This document shows, in pieces, positions 1 through 8,673 of a DNA stretch of 45,558 nt (positions are counted from its first letter, which is position 1; every line of letters starts with the position of its first letter). Where the stretch lies: the NCBI GenBank assembly GCA_002753095.1, contig PDZU01000021.1:1-45558 (forward strand). Direction: 5' to 3'. The translations under genes were made by a program, and so were the position numbers. Origin of the DNA: Magnetococcales bacterium (lineage in GTDB: Bacteria > Pseudomonadota > Magnetococcia > Magnetococcales > Magnetaquicoccaceae). Below the pieces are notes generated by a model. It was not told the origin of the DNA, made no database searches, and worked only from the letters and a program-made list of their open reading frames with translations.

Positions 1-2
1 CA

Positions 3-410
3 GATGAGTATTCAACTCTTCGGAAAAATAAGGAATTTTTTAAAAGTCGTTATGGACTTGGAGATGAGACCCGTGCATTCTTGGAGAAATGTGACGAGGA
101 TTCCACTCCAGATAATATCAATTGGGTAACTATCTATAAACGAGCTGAAAAGGCGCTTAACAGATATCGCTCTGTTTTCTTGGCCGGTCACACAGGGATT
201 GCTGACAGGGAGATCATCAAAAATTACTTCCAAGTTCTTAATCCTGCGAAGAAGAGCGATCCAACCCTGATTGTTGAATGCGGACTTTTCCAGGGACAGG
301 AGGCGGATAATGAAACGCTATTGTTCTTTAAACTGGGCAAAGAAAATTGTGCCAACATCCTTGATGATGCAGATTTAAAGATTAAAGGAAGCAACAAGCC
401 AAAACCATGA
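3..410 (+). CDS. 3' part of an unrecognised protein gene (runs in from the left edge)
   Basis: The frame is open from the first bases to a TGA at 408-410 and gives about 135 residues with no stop, so this is the C-terminal part of a gene that begins outside the window. A TTG at 81 could serve as an internal start but has no clear ribosome binding site. The product is mixed-charge and soluble-looking, with no signal peptide or membrane segment and a lysine/proline-rich tail. I recognise no family. The DNA looks more AT-rich than the genes that follow, which hints at an accessory gene. Confidence 0.6.
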   Translation, partial: DEYSTLRKNKEFFKSRYGLGDETRAFLEKCDEDSTPDNINWVTIYKRAEKALNRYRSVFLAGHTGIADREIIKNYFQVLNPAKKSDPTLIVECGLFQGQEADNETLLFFKLGKENCANILDDADLKIKGSNKPKP

Positions 411-470
411 AACCGCCATGGATCTCATTCACAACGATAAGCAGTGGAACAGGACCACGGTCATGAGCCC

Positions 471-893
471 TTATGGCAAGTACAACTCCCCCTGCGCTCC
501 CAGCGGAAACATGGGTGCCCAGGTAATCTCCCATGGATGCCCGTCAGGATCCGCGAAGTAGGCGGTACGCCCTCCCCAGGGGGTATCGGTCGCGGGGTGT
601 AACAGTGTTCCCCCCTTCTCCAAAACGAGCGCCAATTCACGGTCCACCTCTGCCTGAGTGATAACATTGATCCCCAATGTAACGCCGCCCGGCTGCGGTG
701 CTGTACCGGATTGACCAGACTCCTCAAGCAATCGCTCCAACGGATAAAGCGCCATCGCCATCGACCCGGTTTGGAAGAAGCAAACCTGATCACAACTGGC
801 AGAAGAGGCATGCCATCCCAAGCTCTCGTAAAATGCACGCGACCGGGCCAAATCGCGCACGCCCAATGTGACCAAAGAAAGGCGTTGTTCCAT
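471..893 (-). CDS. VOC (glyoxalase/bleomycin-resistance fold) family protein
   Basis: 140 residues with the vicinal-oxygen-chelate pattern: an N-terminal 'LVTLGVRDLARSRAFYESLGW' type strand-helix, and a C-terminal 'AYFADPDGHPWEITW' strand that normally carries a metal-ligand glutamate. Single-domain VOC proteins of this size usually work as dimers. Substrate cannot be told from sequence; the family includes lyases, dioxygenases and drug-binding proteins. The ATG at 893 is chosen because GGGAG lies upstream; the longer frame would need a TTG at 917. It reads alone on the minus strand, downstream of and co-directional with the chemoreceptor gene, across a 200-bp gap in which I see no terminator. 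Confidence 0.8.
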   Translation of the reverse strand: MEQRLSLVTLGVRDLARSRAFYESLGWHASSASCDQVCFFQTGSMAMALYPLERLLEESGQSGTAPQPGGVTLGINVITQAEVDRELALVLEKGGTLLHPATDTPWGGRTAYFADPDGHPWEITWAPMFPLGAQGELYLP

Positions 894-1093
894 GTAACGC
901 TTTAACTCCCGCAACAAACTTCTCTCAATGAACTCTCAATGTTCCTGCCGGAAAATCTGCTCCAGCCCTTCTGCTTCCAGAACACGCCGACTCTACAACT
1001 TCAGCAAAGACACATCGGCGGACTGTATTCTCTCCTCTATCTCGTGCCATTCATTGTCGCATCCTGCCACTCGACAGGGGACGTATACTTTTG

Positions 1094-3094
1094 CTACACT
1101 TTGAATTGATTCAACATTTGATCCAATTGACCAGCCATCTTTTTAATATCGACGGCCCTTTGATCAACGATTGCACTGCAGCGACCGATCTCTTTGACCA
1201 GTTGACTCACTTCGGCAACCGACTCTGCCACCTCGGCGGAAATGGCTGAAGCATGGGTGACATTCGCGGTAATTTCGCGATTTCCTCTGGTGGCATCCGT
1301 CACCGAACGCGCCATGTCTTCTATCCCCATGGTTGCTTCACTGACGTTACGGGTCACCTCTGAAATGCCTGCCGAAATTTCTGAGACGTTGCGCGTTACA
1401 TCGGCGATCCCTTCTGTAGAACGGCTGACCCGTTGCGTCGCCTCCTGATTTTCCATGGCTACCTGATCCATTGCTTGAGCGATCTCCACCATGGTCTGGC
1501 TCTGCACACCGACCGACTGCAGGATCAGGCGGTTGGCTTCACTGATGGCGGCAATCCGTTCTGTCACCATTTGCACCCGAGTAGTGACATCTTCGACATT
1601 GCCTTGAATCTCTTCCACCTGTTTTGAGATATGTCCGGTTGCATCACTGGTCTGGCGAGCCAATTGTTTGACTTCTTGCGCCACCACGGCAAAACCTTTA
1701 CCGGCTTCACCTGCCCGTGTGGCTTCGATGGAAGCGTTCAGGGCCAACATGTTGGTCTGCTCCGCGATGCTCTTGATGACCACGACTACTTTGCCGATTT
1801 CATTGGCCGACCCGGTCAATTTTTTCATCACATCCTGGTTGGCCAGGGCAGCGGCGTTTGCTTCGCGTGAACCATCACTGGCCGCCTCGCACTGGCGCCG
1901 CACATCCAGGAGCGAATGGTTGACCTCCATGACCGACTGGGCTACTTGGCGCACATTCCCTGCCGAACGTTCTACCGCCTGTCTGACCGCTTCCTGTGAA
2001 CCAGAGGCTTGTCCGGCAGATTTGGCCACATTGGTCAACGTGGTTGCGGCCTCTTCACTGGCTGCCGAGATGGTGGTCATGTTGACGCTTGCCTGTTCTG
2101 CGGCGGCACTGATGGTGGCCATGTTGCTATCGCTCTTCAGGGCAGCCTGTGCAATCTCACTCATGTTGTTCTTTAAGTGACTGGCCGATTGAGAGACCGT
2201 TTGCGCCTGGGTCTTCAGGGTAACGGCCCCCTGTTGCAACTCGTCCGAGACCTGCTCCATCTGTTGAGAGGCTTCGGTGAGGGTCAAGATATTGTAACGA
2301 ATCTCTGCCACCATTTGGTGTAGGCTCTCCACCATGGTCCGCAATGCCCGCATGGCCCGACCGATTTCATCCTGTTCCGAACCCACGGGGATATGACTCA
2401 GCAGATCACCGCTGGCCACTTGGTCGAAGGCGTGCAACATGGTCATGATTGGTTTGCCAATGCGGCGCCGCACATAAAACATGGCCAGTCCCACGCCAAG
2501 CAGGCCCGTCAATGTGGTAAGAGAGACGATAATCCCCTCCAAACGGTTGATTCCCGCATAGAACTCCTCTGTTTTTATCCCGACATAAACGATACCAATG
2601 ACCTCTCGATCGGCATTGAAGATGGGATCATAGCCGGTGATGTAGGGTATGCCCAGAATATCCACGACCCCACGGAAGGGTTTTTTCTGGTGAAAAATGG
2701 CTTCATAGGCAGCATTTCTGGCCAGTTGCGTGCCGATAGCGCGATGGCCATCGGCTTTCAGGACCGAAGTGGCAATACGGGTATCCCCCATGAAGATGGT
2801 TGCTGTACCCCCGACCAGTTGCGAGACCGCATCAACGATCTCGTTGTGGTCATTGAGAGGCGTCTGATCGACAAACAGTTGACCATTTTTTTGACTGAAC
2901 TGGTTGCCCAGGTGATGGATAAGGCGCCAAGCCACGCGCATGTTGCGCTCAATGGCCAGCAGCGCGTCCTGGTCTCCCTTGCGTTGCAATTCGAACAAAG
3001 TAACCAAGGCGGCCCCACCCCCTGTAAACAGGGCAGTCAACATAACAACCACACCAATGCGCGCAGTTAATGATAATTTGAACAATGATGACAT
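1094..3094 (-). CDS. Methyl-accepting chemotaxis protein with periplasmic Cache domain
   Basis: 666 residues from the ATG at 3094, preceded by AGGAAA; a longer frame to 3169 has poorer support. Order: transmembrane helix near residues 10-30; a periplasmic domain to about 190 of single-Cache type (Cache_3-Cache_2-like, ending in '[19 protein letters not shown]'); a second membrane helix; HAMP near 215-265; and a long cytoplasmic coiled coil. The kinase-control tip '[19 protein letters not shown]' near residues 430-450 is well conserved, so coupling to CheA/CheW is expected. The coiled coil has many near-repeats of the type '[19 protein letters not shown]'. There is no C-terminal NWETF-type tether for CheR. 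Ligand unknown. No che genes are adjacent. Confidence 0.93.
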   Translation of the reverse strand: MSSLFKLSLTARIGVVVMLTALFTGGGAALVTLFELQRKGDQDALLAIERNMRVAWRLIHHLGNQFSQKNGQLFVDQTPLNDHNEIVDAVSQLVGGTATIFMGDTRIATSVLKADGHRAIGTQLARNAAYEAIFHQKKPFRGVVDILGIPYITGYDPIFNADREVIGIVYVGIKTEEFYAGINRLEGIIVSLTTLTGLLGVGLAMFYVRRRIGKPIMTMLHAFDQVASGDLLSHIPVGSEQDEIGRAMRALRTMVESLHQMVAEIRYNILTLTEASQQMEQVSDELQQGAVTLKTQAQTVSQSASHLKNNMSEIAQAALKSDSNMATISAAAEQASVNMTTISAASEEAATTLTNVAKSAGQASGSQEAVRQAVERSAGNVRQVAQSVMEVNHSLLDVRRQCEAASDGSREANAAALANQDVMKKLTGSANEIGKVVVVIKSIAEQTNMLALNASIEATRAGEAGKGFAVVAQEVKQLARQTSDATGHISKQVEEIQGNVEDVTTRVQMVTERIAAISEANRLILQSVGVQSQTMVEIAQAMDQVAMENQEATQRVSRSTEGIADVTRNVSEISAGISEVTRNVSEATMGIEDMARSVTDATRGNREITANVTHASAISAEVAESVAEVSQLVKEIGRCSAIVDQRAVDIKKMAGQLDQMLNQFKV

Positions 3095-3264
3095 CTTGGA
3101 TTTCCTATCCGGACTAAGTCTGTTTTTATTGCCCTCTTGCGCTACAGCATAATAATTTCTTCGGCGCAAGCATAGGAAAAGTTTATCTTATCCTTTTGGT
3201 GGATACTCTTTGTGGATGGGGCGAGGTGATGAATGGCACAGCAGACTGAATCACAAAGCCATGG

Positions 3265-3690
3265 CTATTGCGGTTTTGGAATAACGTTGCGGCCTGTTGC
3301 CGACCCCAGATAGACGGCCAAAATATGCACGAGCTCTGTGCCTTGGTTGGTGCCACGATGCCAGTGGTCCATGGCCTCCATGAAGGCGGTGCCACGACTG
3401 AAACGACGCGTTCCCTGTGCGCCATAATCGATGGTCACCTCGCCGGACAGGATATAGGCATAGAGCGGTACGCCATGCTTGTGCCAAGCGGTCTCTTCCC
3501 CCGGCAAAATGGTGACGATGGTCGAGGTAATCTGCAGGGCGGTACCATCTGCCAAGCGCAGAGGCTCGTCCAGGACGGTCTGGGAGGTATTGAGCAGGGG
3601 CTGCACCTGACGATAGGCCTCTTCGGCCTGCGTCACAGGCCCTGCCAAGCAGAGAAAAAGACAGAACATCCATTTGAGCGTGCGATTCAA
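3265..3690 (-). CDS. Secreted single-domain cupin protein
   Basis: 141 residues: a signal peptide (Asn-Arg...Lys then a hydrophobic run to about residue 22), then one cupin barrel. Motif 1 is visible as 'ETAWHKHGVPLYAYILSGE' and motif 2 as 'AMDHWHRGTNQG', supplying histidine metal ligands. Function is unknown; secreted cupins of this type bind metal or small ligands in the periplasm. The start is a TTG at 3690, supported by a well-placed GGGAG and because it supplies the basic n-region; an ATG at 3669 would lose it. It begins 30 bp after the rpoH stop on the same strand, so it is probably co-transcribed with rpoH. Confidence 0.78.
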   Translation of the reverse strand: MNRTLKWMFCLFLCLAGPVTQAEEAYRQVQPLLNTSQTVLDEPLRLADGTALQITSTIVTILPGEETAWHKHGVPLYAYILSGEVTIDYGAQGTRRFSRGTAFMEAMDHWHRGTNQGTELVHILAVYLGSATGRNVIPKPQ

Positions 3691-3720
3691 TTCCGTATCT
3701 CCCGAACCTTGCGGGTATTT

Positions 3721-4611
3721 TCAGGCAGGCGACAGCAACTCCTGGGCGGCGGGTTCGGCCAGGAGAAAGGTACGCAATTTTTCCAGGGCTCTTTTTTCCA
3801 ACTGCCGCACCCGCTCCCGACTGATAGACAAGGTTTGCGCCAACGTATCGAGCGTTTGCGGTTCTTCGGCCAGATAGCGGGCGCTGACGATCTGTTGTTC
3901 TCGTTCATTCAACTGTTCGAAGCCATTGCGCACCAGGCGTTGCAACCATTTTTGTCGATCCATGGAGAGCATTTGCATCTCCTGGTTGGGGCGGTGATCG
4001 GGGATTTGTTCGATCCACTCTTCGCCCTCTTCCAGGAGGGGTTGATTGAGGGATTCATCGCCGCCGATCATGCGGCCATCCACCTCCAGGATGGTTTCCA
4101 CATCGGTGGCAAATTTTGCGGCCAGCTCAGCCGCTTCCTGGCGGGTAAGCAGGGCGGAAGAGTCCTTGTTTTGCCGCAATTTAAAAAACAGTTGCCGCTT
4201 CATGCGGGTAGTGGCAATTTTGACCATGCGCCAGGAGCGCAAAATCAGATCGTGGATGGCGGCACGAATCCACCAGATGGCATAACTGGCCAAACGGGCG
4301 CCGCGCTCTGGATCAAACTGTTTGACGGCGTGCATCAGGCCGACGGTTCCTTCCTGCACCAGATCGGGCAAACTGATCCGGTAATGGACATATTCGCGCG
4401 CGGTTTTGATCACCAGACGCAGATAGGCATGCACCAATTGGTGGGCCGCATCCAGATCGTTGATGGTGCGAAAACGGGTTGCCAGTTGCACCTCTTCCTC
4501 GGCGCTGAGAATGGGGGCTTCCATGGCATGACGGACAAACTGGCGAAATCCGTTATCTTCTATCTGTCCCGTCGTGGTCAGGGCAGGTGTGGTAACAGGC
4601 AAGCGCATCAT
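3721..4611 (-). CDS. rpoH: RNA polymerase heat-shock sigma factor sigma-32
   Basis: 296 residues, normal for RpoH. Region 2 shows 'LPDLVQEGTVGLMHAVKQFD' and 'RLASYAIWWIRAAIHDLIL', and is followed by the RpoH-box region around 'RQLFFKLR', which separates it from RpoD. Region 4 ends in the helix-turn-helix 'TLAQTLSISRERVRQLEKRAL'. It directs RNA polymerase to chaperone and protease promoters. Two ATG codons are in tandem (4611, 4608); GGGAG lies about 9 bp upstream. It is divergent from hsp20 and is preceded by a heat-shock-like promoter, which would allow autoregulation. The gene for a secreted cupin follows closely. Confidence 0.95.
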   Translation of the reverse strand: MMRLPVTTPALTTTGQIEDNGFRQFVRHAMEAPILSAEEEVQLATRFRTINDLDAAHQLVHAYLRLVIKTAREYVHYRISLPDLVQEGTVGLMHAVKQFDPERGARLASYAIWWIRAAIHDLILRSWRMVKIATTRMKRQLFFKLRQNKDSSALLTRQEAAELAAKFATDVETILEVDGRMIGGDESLNQPLLEEGEEWIEQIPDHRPNQEMQMLSMDRQKWLQRLVRNGFEQLNEREQQIVSARYLAEEPQTLDTLAQTLSISRERVRQLEKRALEKLRTFLLAEPAAQELLSPA

Positions 4612-4670
4612 CCGAAGATTCTCCCTAAAAAAACAATTCAGTACCCTCGTTACACCCTTTCTGAACCATT

Positions 4671-4699
4671 AGATAGTGTCATCCAGAATAAGTTTCAAG
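4671..4699 (-). promoter_or_regulatory. Heat-shock (sigma-32-like) promoter of rpoH
   Basis: Reading the minus strand, CTTGAAA (4699-4693) is a perfect match to the sigma-32 -35 element. ACTATCT follows 15 bp later (4677-4671) and partly matches the CCCATNT -10 element. It lies about 60 bp upstream of the rpoH ATG. It implies that rpoH is read by its own product, as known in several proteobacteria. Inferred from sequence only. Confidence 0.5.
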
Positions 4700-4725
4700 G
4701 GGGTATTGACCATTTTTCTTTGCCT

Positions 4726-4753
4726 CTTGCATTCTGAGTTGGCGGCCCTATCT
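4726..4753 (+). promoter_or_regulatory. Heat-shock (sigma-32-like) promoter of hsp20
   Basis: CTTGCAT at 4726-4732 resembles the sigma-32 -35 element. CCTATCT at 4747-4753, with a further C before it, matches six of seven positions of CCCATNT. The spacing is 14 bp. It lies about 80 bp upstream of the hsp20 ATG, which is a normal leader length. It is divergent from the rpoH promoter, with the two -35 boxes only about 27 bp apart. Confidence 0.5.
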
Positions 4754-4831
4754 GCACGGATAAGGAGCGAACGAGATGGCTCCGCAGAAAAACAAATCAG
4801 GATTCACTTCGAGCAAACAGGAGATTCAGCC

Positions 4832-5269
4832 ATGGCGATGCTTGTCAATTATGATCCTTTCCGCAACGTGCGTGTGTTGCAAAACGAGATCAATCGATTG
4901 TTTGATCGCGACTATGACGATGCCAGCAACGTGATGAGCCAGTGGCCTTTGCGGGTTGATGTGCGGGAAGAGGAAGACCGTTTGGTGTTGCAGGCCGATC
5001 TGCCGGGGGTGGAGCAGAAGGACATCAAGCTGCACGTGGAGAACAATCAGTTGACCATTTCCGGTGAGCGGAAGTGGGATGAGACGCAGAAACGGGACAA
5101 TTATCACCGCATCGAGCGGATGTATGGCAGTTTCAGCCGGACCTTTCAACTGGGTCACAACACCAACCCGGAGAAGATTCAGGCGGCCTACAAGAATGGT
5201 GTTCTGGAGGTGGTTTTGCCCAAGCGCGAGGAGGCCAAGCCAAGGACCATTCAGATTCAAATCCAATGA
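4832..5269 (+). CDS. Small heat-shock protein (Hsp20/alpha-crystallin)
   Basis: 145 residues from the ATG at 4832 with AGGAG at 4819-4823; the open frame reaches back to 4676 but that stretch is promoter. The alpha-crystallin domain spans about residues 38-135, with the 'VLQADLPGVEQKDIKLHVE' opening and the conserved 'AAYKNGVLEVVLPK' near the end (A-x-x-x-NGVL motif). The C-terminal 'TIQIQIQ' supplies the I-x-I/V type tail that docks between dimers. It is an ATP-independent holdase that binds unfolding cytoplasmic proteins. The start 'NYDPFRNVRVLQNEINRLF' is typical of proteobacterial Hsp20. Confidence 0.95.
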   Translation: MAMLVNYDPFRNVRVLQNEINRLFDRDYDDASNVMSQWPLRVDVREEEDRLVLQADLPGVEQKDIKLHVENNQLTISGERKWDETQKRDNYHRIERMYGSFSRTFQLGHNTNPEKIQAAYKNGVLEVVLPKREEAKPRTIQIQIQ

Positions 5270-5290
5270 GTGGACGCGGAGTATCCTGCA

Positions 5291-5337
5291 CGGGTGTCGC
5301 CGTTATGGCGGCACCCGATGTTTTATGCATTTTTTTG
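5291..5337 (+). terminator. Rho-independent terminator after hsp20
   Basis: An 11-bp stem (5291-5301 with 5307-5317, one G-T pair) closes a GTTAT loop. It is followed by TTTT at 5320-5323 and a run of seven T at 5330-5336. It begins 22 bp after the hsp20 stop codon. Confidence 0.8.
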
Positions 5338-5409
5338 ATGGTCAACTGAGTCGTCTTGAGGTATCAATAACGGGTTTACCATGGGTAGTCTGTTATTGCG
5401 GGGTGGCGC

Positions 5410-6177
5410 ATGTCCCAGTTTCAGTTTGACCATTTTTTTGGTCCCTTGAATGCCGAGCAGAAGGCATTTTTGTTGGCCGATTCAATTTTGATTCCCCGGG
5501 GCCGCAAGGTTGGCAAATTGGGACCGCACGCGACGGTACGTTTGCAGGAGATGCTGCCTGGGCTAGCCATTCCCCAGGCCGAGGATCGTGGCGCTCTGTT
5601 GCAACAACTGGGAGCGGATCCCCGGCACGCTCGTTTGGTTCTGGAGGTTGGTTTTGGCAACGGCGAGGCTCTGGCCCAGCGGGCTTTGCGGCATCCGCAG
5701 GATCGATTTATTGGCGTGGAGGTTTTTTCTGGTGGCGTTGCAGCTTTGCTGTTGCGTGTCCAGCAGATGCAACTGACCAATCTGCGTATTGCCACCCAGA
5801 GCATTCATGAAGTACTGTTACAGACCATCCCGCTGCTTTCTCTGGACCAGGTTTTGATTCATTTTCCGGATCCTTGGCCAAAGAGAGGCCATCACAAACG
5901 TCGTTTGCTTCAAAAACCCTTTCTCGATCTTCTGGCAGCCCGCATGCGGCCTCAGGCTCAATTGAGTTTGGCCACGGATTGGCCGCACTATGCCGAATGG
6001 ATGCGCGCTCTGTTGGCGGAGCATCCGGCTTTCGCGCGGTGCGTAGGGGATGACTGTTATGATGCGGAACCTGAGGATTGGCTGGAAACCCGCTTTCAGC
6101 GCAAGGCACGCAATGAGGGGCGTCCCACTTTCCATTTAACCGCCTTGCGGCGGGATGGGGCCATTTATCCACCCTGA
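5410..6177 (+). CDS. trmB: tRNA (guanine-N7-)-methyltransferase
   Basis: 255 residues. It transfers a methyl group from S-adenosylmethionine to N7 of G46 in tRNA variable loops (EC 2.1.1.33). Seen: the SAM-binding loop 'LVLEVGFGNGEALAQRA' near residue 77, 'FIGVEVFSGGVA' after it, and the TrmB signature 'IHFPDPWPKRGHHKRR' near residues 149-165. The C-terminal 'ETRFQRKARNEGRP' is the usual 'T.FE.K....G..I' region. The length is slightly above the common 210-240 because of an N-terminal extension. GGGGTGG lies just upstream of the ATG. Confidence 0.94.
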   Translation: MSQFQFDHFFGPLNAEQKAFLLADSILIPRGRKVGKLGPHATVRLQEMLPGLAIPQAEDRGALLQQLGADPRHARLVLEVGFGNGEALAQRALRHPQDRFIGVEVFSGGVAALLLRVQQMQLTNLRIATQSIHEVLLQTIPLLSLDQVLIHFPDPWPKRGHHKRRLLQKPFLDLLAARMRPQAQLSLATDWPHYAEWMRALLAEHPAFARCVGDDCYDAEPEDWLETRFQRKARNEGRPTFHLTALRRDGAIYPP

Positions 6178-6349
6178 AAAGTGACCTTTTTTGACACAAC
6201 GTCGGCCTTTGTGCGGCAATCTGCTGCAAAAAAACTTGGTTTTTGCCGGATAAGCTGCCATCATGGACGGGTAGAAATGCGCAGGCTTGGGCCATTCCGC
6301 AGGCAACAGCCGGAACTGGCGAAATTTTTGCTAAGCACGATTGCATAGC

Positions 6350-6372
6350 GACAACCTGGCTGGCAGGTTGTC
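6350..6372. promoter_or_regulatory. Perfect inverted repeat in the leader of the GGDEF-EAL gene
   Basis: GACAACCTG (6350-6358) is mirrored exactly by CAGGTTGTC (6364-6372) around a 5-base centre. It ends 25 bp before the ATG and just upstream of the GAGGAGAG ribosome binding site. No T-run follows, so it is not a simple terminator. It could be an operator or a leader hairpin affecting translation. It does not match the c-di-GMP riboswitch pattern I know. Confidence 0.4.
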
Positions 6373-6397
6373 TAAGCGGATGTTTGAGGAGAGAGCC

Positions 6398-7867
6398 ATG
6401 TCCAGTCATCTTGCCCCACCCTCTTTGGCGGGGGCACCCTCTTCTGCGGATCTGTTGTCGCTCCTGTCTGGATTTCTGCAAGGAACCCGTTACGAAGGCA
6501 ACCTGCAATCCTTGATGGTTTGTCGTCCCAATATTGAGCAGGATCCTCCAGAGGCGGTTTTCACGGCCATTTTGGAGTCCATGCGTGCCAACAGCGACCG
6601 CGACCCGTTGACTGGTCTGCTCAACACCTCGGCCATGGAAGAGCGGTTGACCAGTGCTTTGGCTTTTGCCCGGCGTCATCAATCCAAGGTTGTTTTGCTC
6701 ACCATCGGCATTTTGGGTTTTCGTGATTTGCGTGACACGTTGGGGCGCAAGAAAAGCGACTGGATTCTACAGTGGCTGGCTCAGCAACTGCGGACGGTGG
6801 TACGCAAGGAGGATATTCTTGCTCGTGATCAAAACGAATTTATTTTGGGCATGGCGGTCAGCAAAGTGGACGATGTGGAGATTATCGTCAGCAAGTTGCG
6901 GGAGATTTTCAACATTCCTGTTCCCAATATCGAGGAGCATATTTTCATCTCATTGATGATTGGTGCCAGCATCTTTCCAAACGATGGTGGCAATGTGGAT
7001 GATTTGGTGGTCAAGTCGCAGACGGCCATGCGGCGCAGTCCGGGTGATTGTCAGTATCAATTTTTCTCTGACGAGATGCAGCGTGGGGCGAAGGATCGCC
7101 TGCAGATGGTGCAGGACATTCGGGATGGCCTAGAGCATAATGAGTTTGCGGTTTATTATCAGCCCAAGATTGATTTGATGACGGGGACGATTTTGGGTTT
7201 TGAGGCGTTGGTACGTTGGTTACGGCCAGGCAAGGGGATGGTCTCGCCTGGCTTGTTCATTCCGGCGGCGGAGGAGAGTGGTTTGGTGGTACCGTTGGGA
7301 ATTTTTGTTTTGCGCACGGCCTGTGCGCAACTCAAAAAGTGGCATGACATGGGCTACATGCATTTACACATGGCGGTGAACATTGCCTCGCAGCAGTTGC
7401 GTGATGAGGCGATTGTGCGTGTTGTGGAGGAGATTCTTACTTCGACCCGGCTTTTTCCGGACCGTTTGGAGTTGGAGATTACCGAGTCTTCGGCCATGGT
7501 GAGTGTGGAGAAGACGATTCAGCTTTTGGCGTCGTTGCGGCAGCGTGGCATTCAGATTGCGGTTGATGATTTTGGCACTGGTTACTCTTCTTTGAGCTAT
7601 TTGAAGCGGTTCCCCATCACCACGCTCAAGGTGGATCAGTCTTTTGTGCGGGATTTGCCGGGTGATTTGGACAGTTTGGAGATTGTCAACGCCATTATTG
7701 CCATGGGGCGTTCCCTGGGGTTTAAAACTGTTGCGGAAGGGGTTGAGACAGCTGCTCAGGAGGCTGTATTGCGTACTGCTGGTTGTCATGCGGTGCAAGG
7801 GTATTTGTACAGCAAGCCGGTGCCTGCTGCTGAAATTACGCCGTTATTGAGCAAGTCGTTTCGTTGA
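6398..7867 (+). CDS. c-di-GMP phosphodiesterase with degenerate GGDEF domain (GGDEF-EAL)
   Basis: 489 residues from the ATG at 6398, supported by GAGGAGAG. About 70 N-terminal residues match no domain I know. The GGDEF domain follows ('RDPLTGLLNTSAMEERL'), but its active-site loop reads RDQNEF instead of GG(D/E)EF, so cyclase activity is not expected. The EAL domain keeps its signature ('GFEALVRW'), 'DDFGTGYSSLSYLKRF' and 'AEGVET', so hydrolysis of c-di-GMP to pGpG is expected. No membrane segment is seen, so the protein should be cytoplasmic. The dead GGDEF domain may bind GTP to activate EAL, as in other dual proteins; that is inference. Confidence 0.93.
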   Translation: MSSHLAPPSLAGAPSSADLLSLLSGFLQGTRYEGNLQSLMVCRPNIEQDPPEAVFTAILESMRANSDRDPLTGLLNTSAMEERLTSALAFARRHQSKVVLLTIGILGFRDLRDTLGRKKSDWILQWLAQQLRTVVRKEDILARDQNEFILGMAVSKVDDVEIIVSKLREIFNIPVPNIEEHIFISLMIGASIFPNDGGNVDDLVVKSQTAMRRSPGDCQYQFFSDEMQRGAKDRLQMVQDIRDGLEHNEFAVYYQPKIDLMTGTILGFEALVRWLRPGKGMVSPGLFIPAAEESGLVVPLGIFVLRTACAQLKKWHDMGYMHLHMAVNIASQQLRDEAIVRVVEEILTSTRLFPDRLELEITESSAMVSVEKTIQLLASLRQRGIQIAVDDFGTGYSSLSYLKRFPITTLKVDQSFVRDLPGDLDSLEIVNAIIAMGRSLGFKTVAEGVETAAQEAVLRTAGCHAVQGYLYSKPVPAAEITPLLSKSFR

Positions 7868-7889
7868 TTGATTGATTTTTTAATCTATT

Positions 7890-8058
7890 GCGGGGTGCAG
7901 GGCGAAGCCTTGCTGGGTGCAGGGCGAAGCCCTGCTGAAATGGCGCGCTTTTACCGAAGCAGATTTGGCAAAGCCAAATCTGTGCAGCGCGCCCAAATCT
8001 GTGCCCCGCAGGGGCACGCTTTGGGAGGGCGGACGCCCGACTTTTAACCTCGCGTGAT
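7890..8058 (-). repeat. Palindrome-array repeat, copy 1 (reverse orientation)
   Basis: One member of a family of about 165-bp intergenic elements built from consecutive hairpins; copy 5 at 32101-32270 is the best reference. In reverse orientation it shows GGGCGTCCGCCC, GTGCCCCTGCGGGGCAC, then an outer GCGCGC stem enclosing GCAGATTTGGC-TTT-GCCAAATCTGC. The GCAGGG/CCCTGC hairpin occurs twice in a row, and the last hairpin of other copies is missing. It fills the gap after the GGDEF-EAL gene. From 8059 to 8188 I see only a 13-bp direct repeat (ATTACTGTCTTGC at 8172 and 8188) running into the next gene. Confidence 0.85.
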
Positions 8059-8188
8059 GTAAGACTTTTTTGCTGTCGGATAGAAGTTTGTTGTTCCGCC
8101 AACACCGATGGAACAGAGATCTTGCTGTTGCTTTCAGAAGCAAAAATAACGCAATGATCACCCTGCCTTGCATTACTGTCTTGCCGAA

Positions 8189-8656
8189 TTACTGTCTTGC
8201 TGCCATATCCGCCTGCGCCAACAAGGCCATGGCGCGCCGCAACTCCTTGCCCAACTGACGCGTCTCCTCCCGAACGGGATCCAACGTCTGCCGGTACTCC
8301 TGAATCACCAAGCGTCGCGCCTCTTCTACCGATTTGCCAGCCGCCTCTGCCTGCGTAATGGCCTGATCTACCCGCTCCCGCCGTTTGGTCAATAACGCAT
8401 GATAGGCACGGGCCTGTTCGTTGAAACTCTCCTGATATTTTCTGACCCGCTCCTGCATCTGCTCGCTCTTCTTGTGCCAATAGCTTTTGGGGAAGAAATA
8501 GCGTTGTACATGCTGCAAGAACGTATCGCCCGCCGTCAACTCGGCCTCGATAGAACTGGGCGCAGCACCACTGCCGCAGGCGGATAGAAGAACCGACAAC
8601 AACACGCACAAAATCCAGCCATACCTGCGCAAATCATGTTCAAATTTTTGCCGCAT
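8189..8656 (-). CDS. Small lipoprotein with coiled-coil body
   Basis: 155 residues from the ATG at 8656: a basic n-region, a hydrophobic helix and a lipobox LLSAC at about residues 22-26, so it should be lipidated and membrane-anchored. The rest is charged and helix-prone, with many Gln/Glu/Arg heptad-like stretches. No family recognised. The longer frame (to 8701) runs into a repeat element and is rejected. The gene sits alone, flanked by inverted copies 1 and 2 of the palindrome repeat. It ends in a small tandem repeat. Confidence 0.7.
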   Translation of the reverse strand: MRQKFEHDLRRYGWILCVLLSVLLSACGSGAAPSSIEAELTAGDTFLQHVQRYFFPKSYWHKKSEQMQERVRKYQESFNEQARAYHALLTKRRERVDQAITQAEAAGKSVEEARRLVIQEYRQTLDPVREETRQLGKELRRAMALLAQADMAARQ

Positions 8657-8673
8657 CGTTATCCAGGCAACAA

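Noticed and set aside
3268..4737. 489-codon plus-strand open frame across the cupin and rpoH genes
   Set aside because: It lies fully antisense to two well-supported genes and has no recognisable domain; a shadow frame of GC-rich coding DNA.
6240..6372. c-di-GMP riboswitch before the GGDEF-EAL gene
   Set aside because: The conserved GEMM core pattern is absent; only a simple inverted repeat can be supported.
7890..8058. Repeat hairpins as Rho-independent terminators
   Set aside because: No T-run follows any of the five hairpins in any copy, and copies occur in both orientations and upstream of genes as well.
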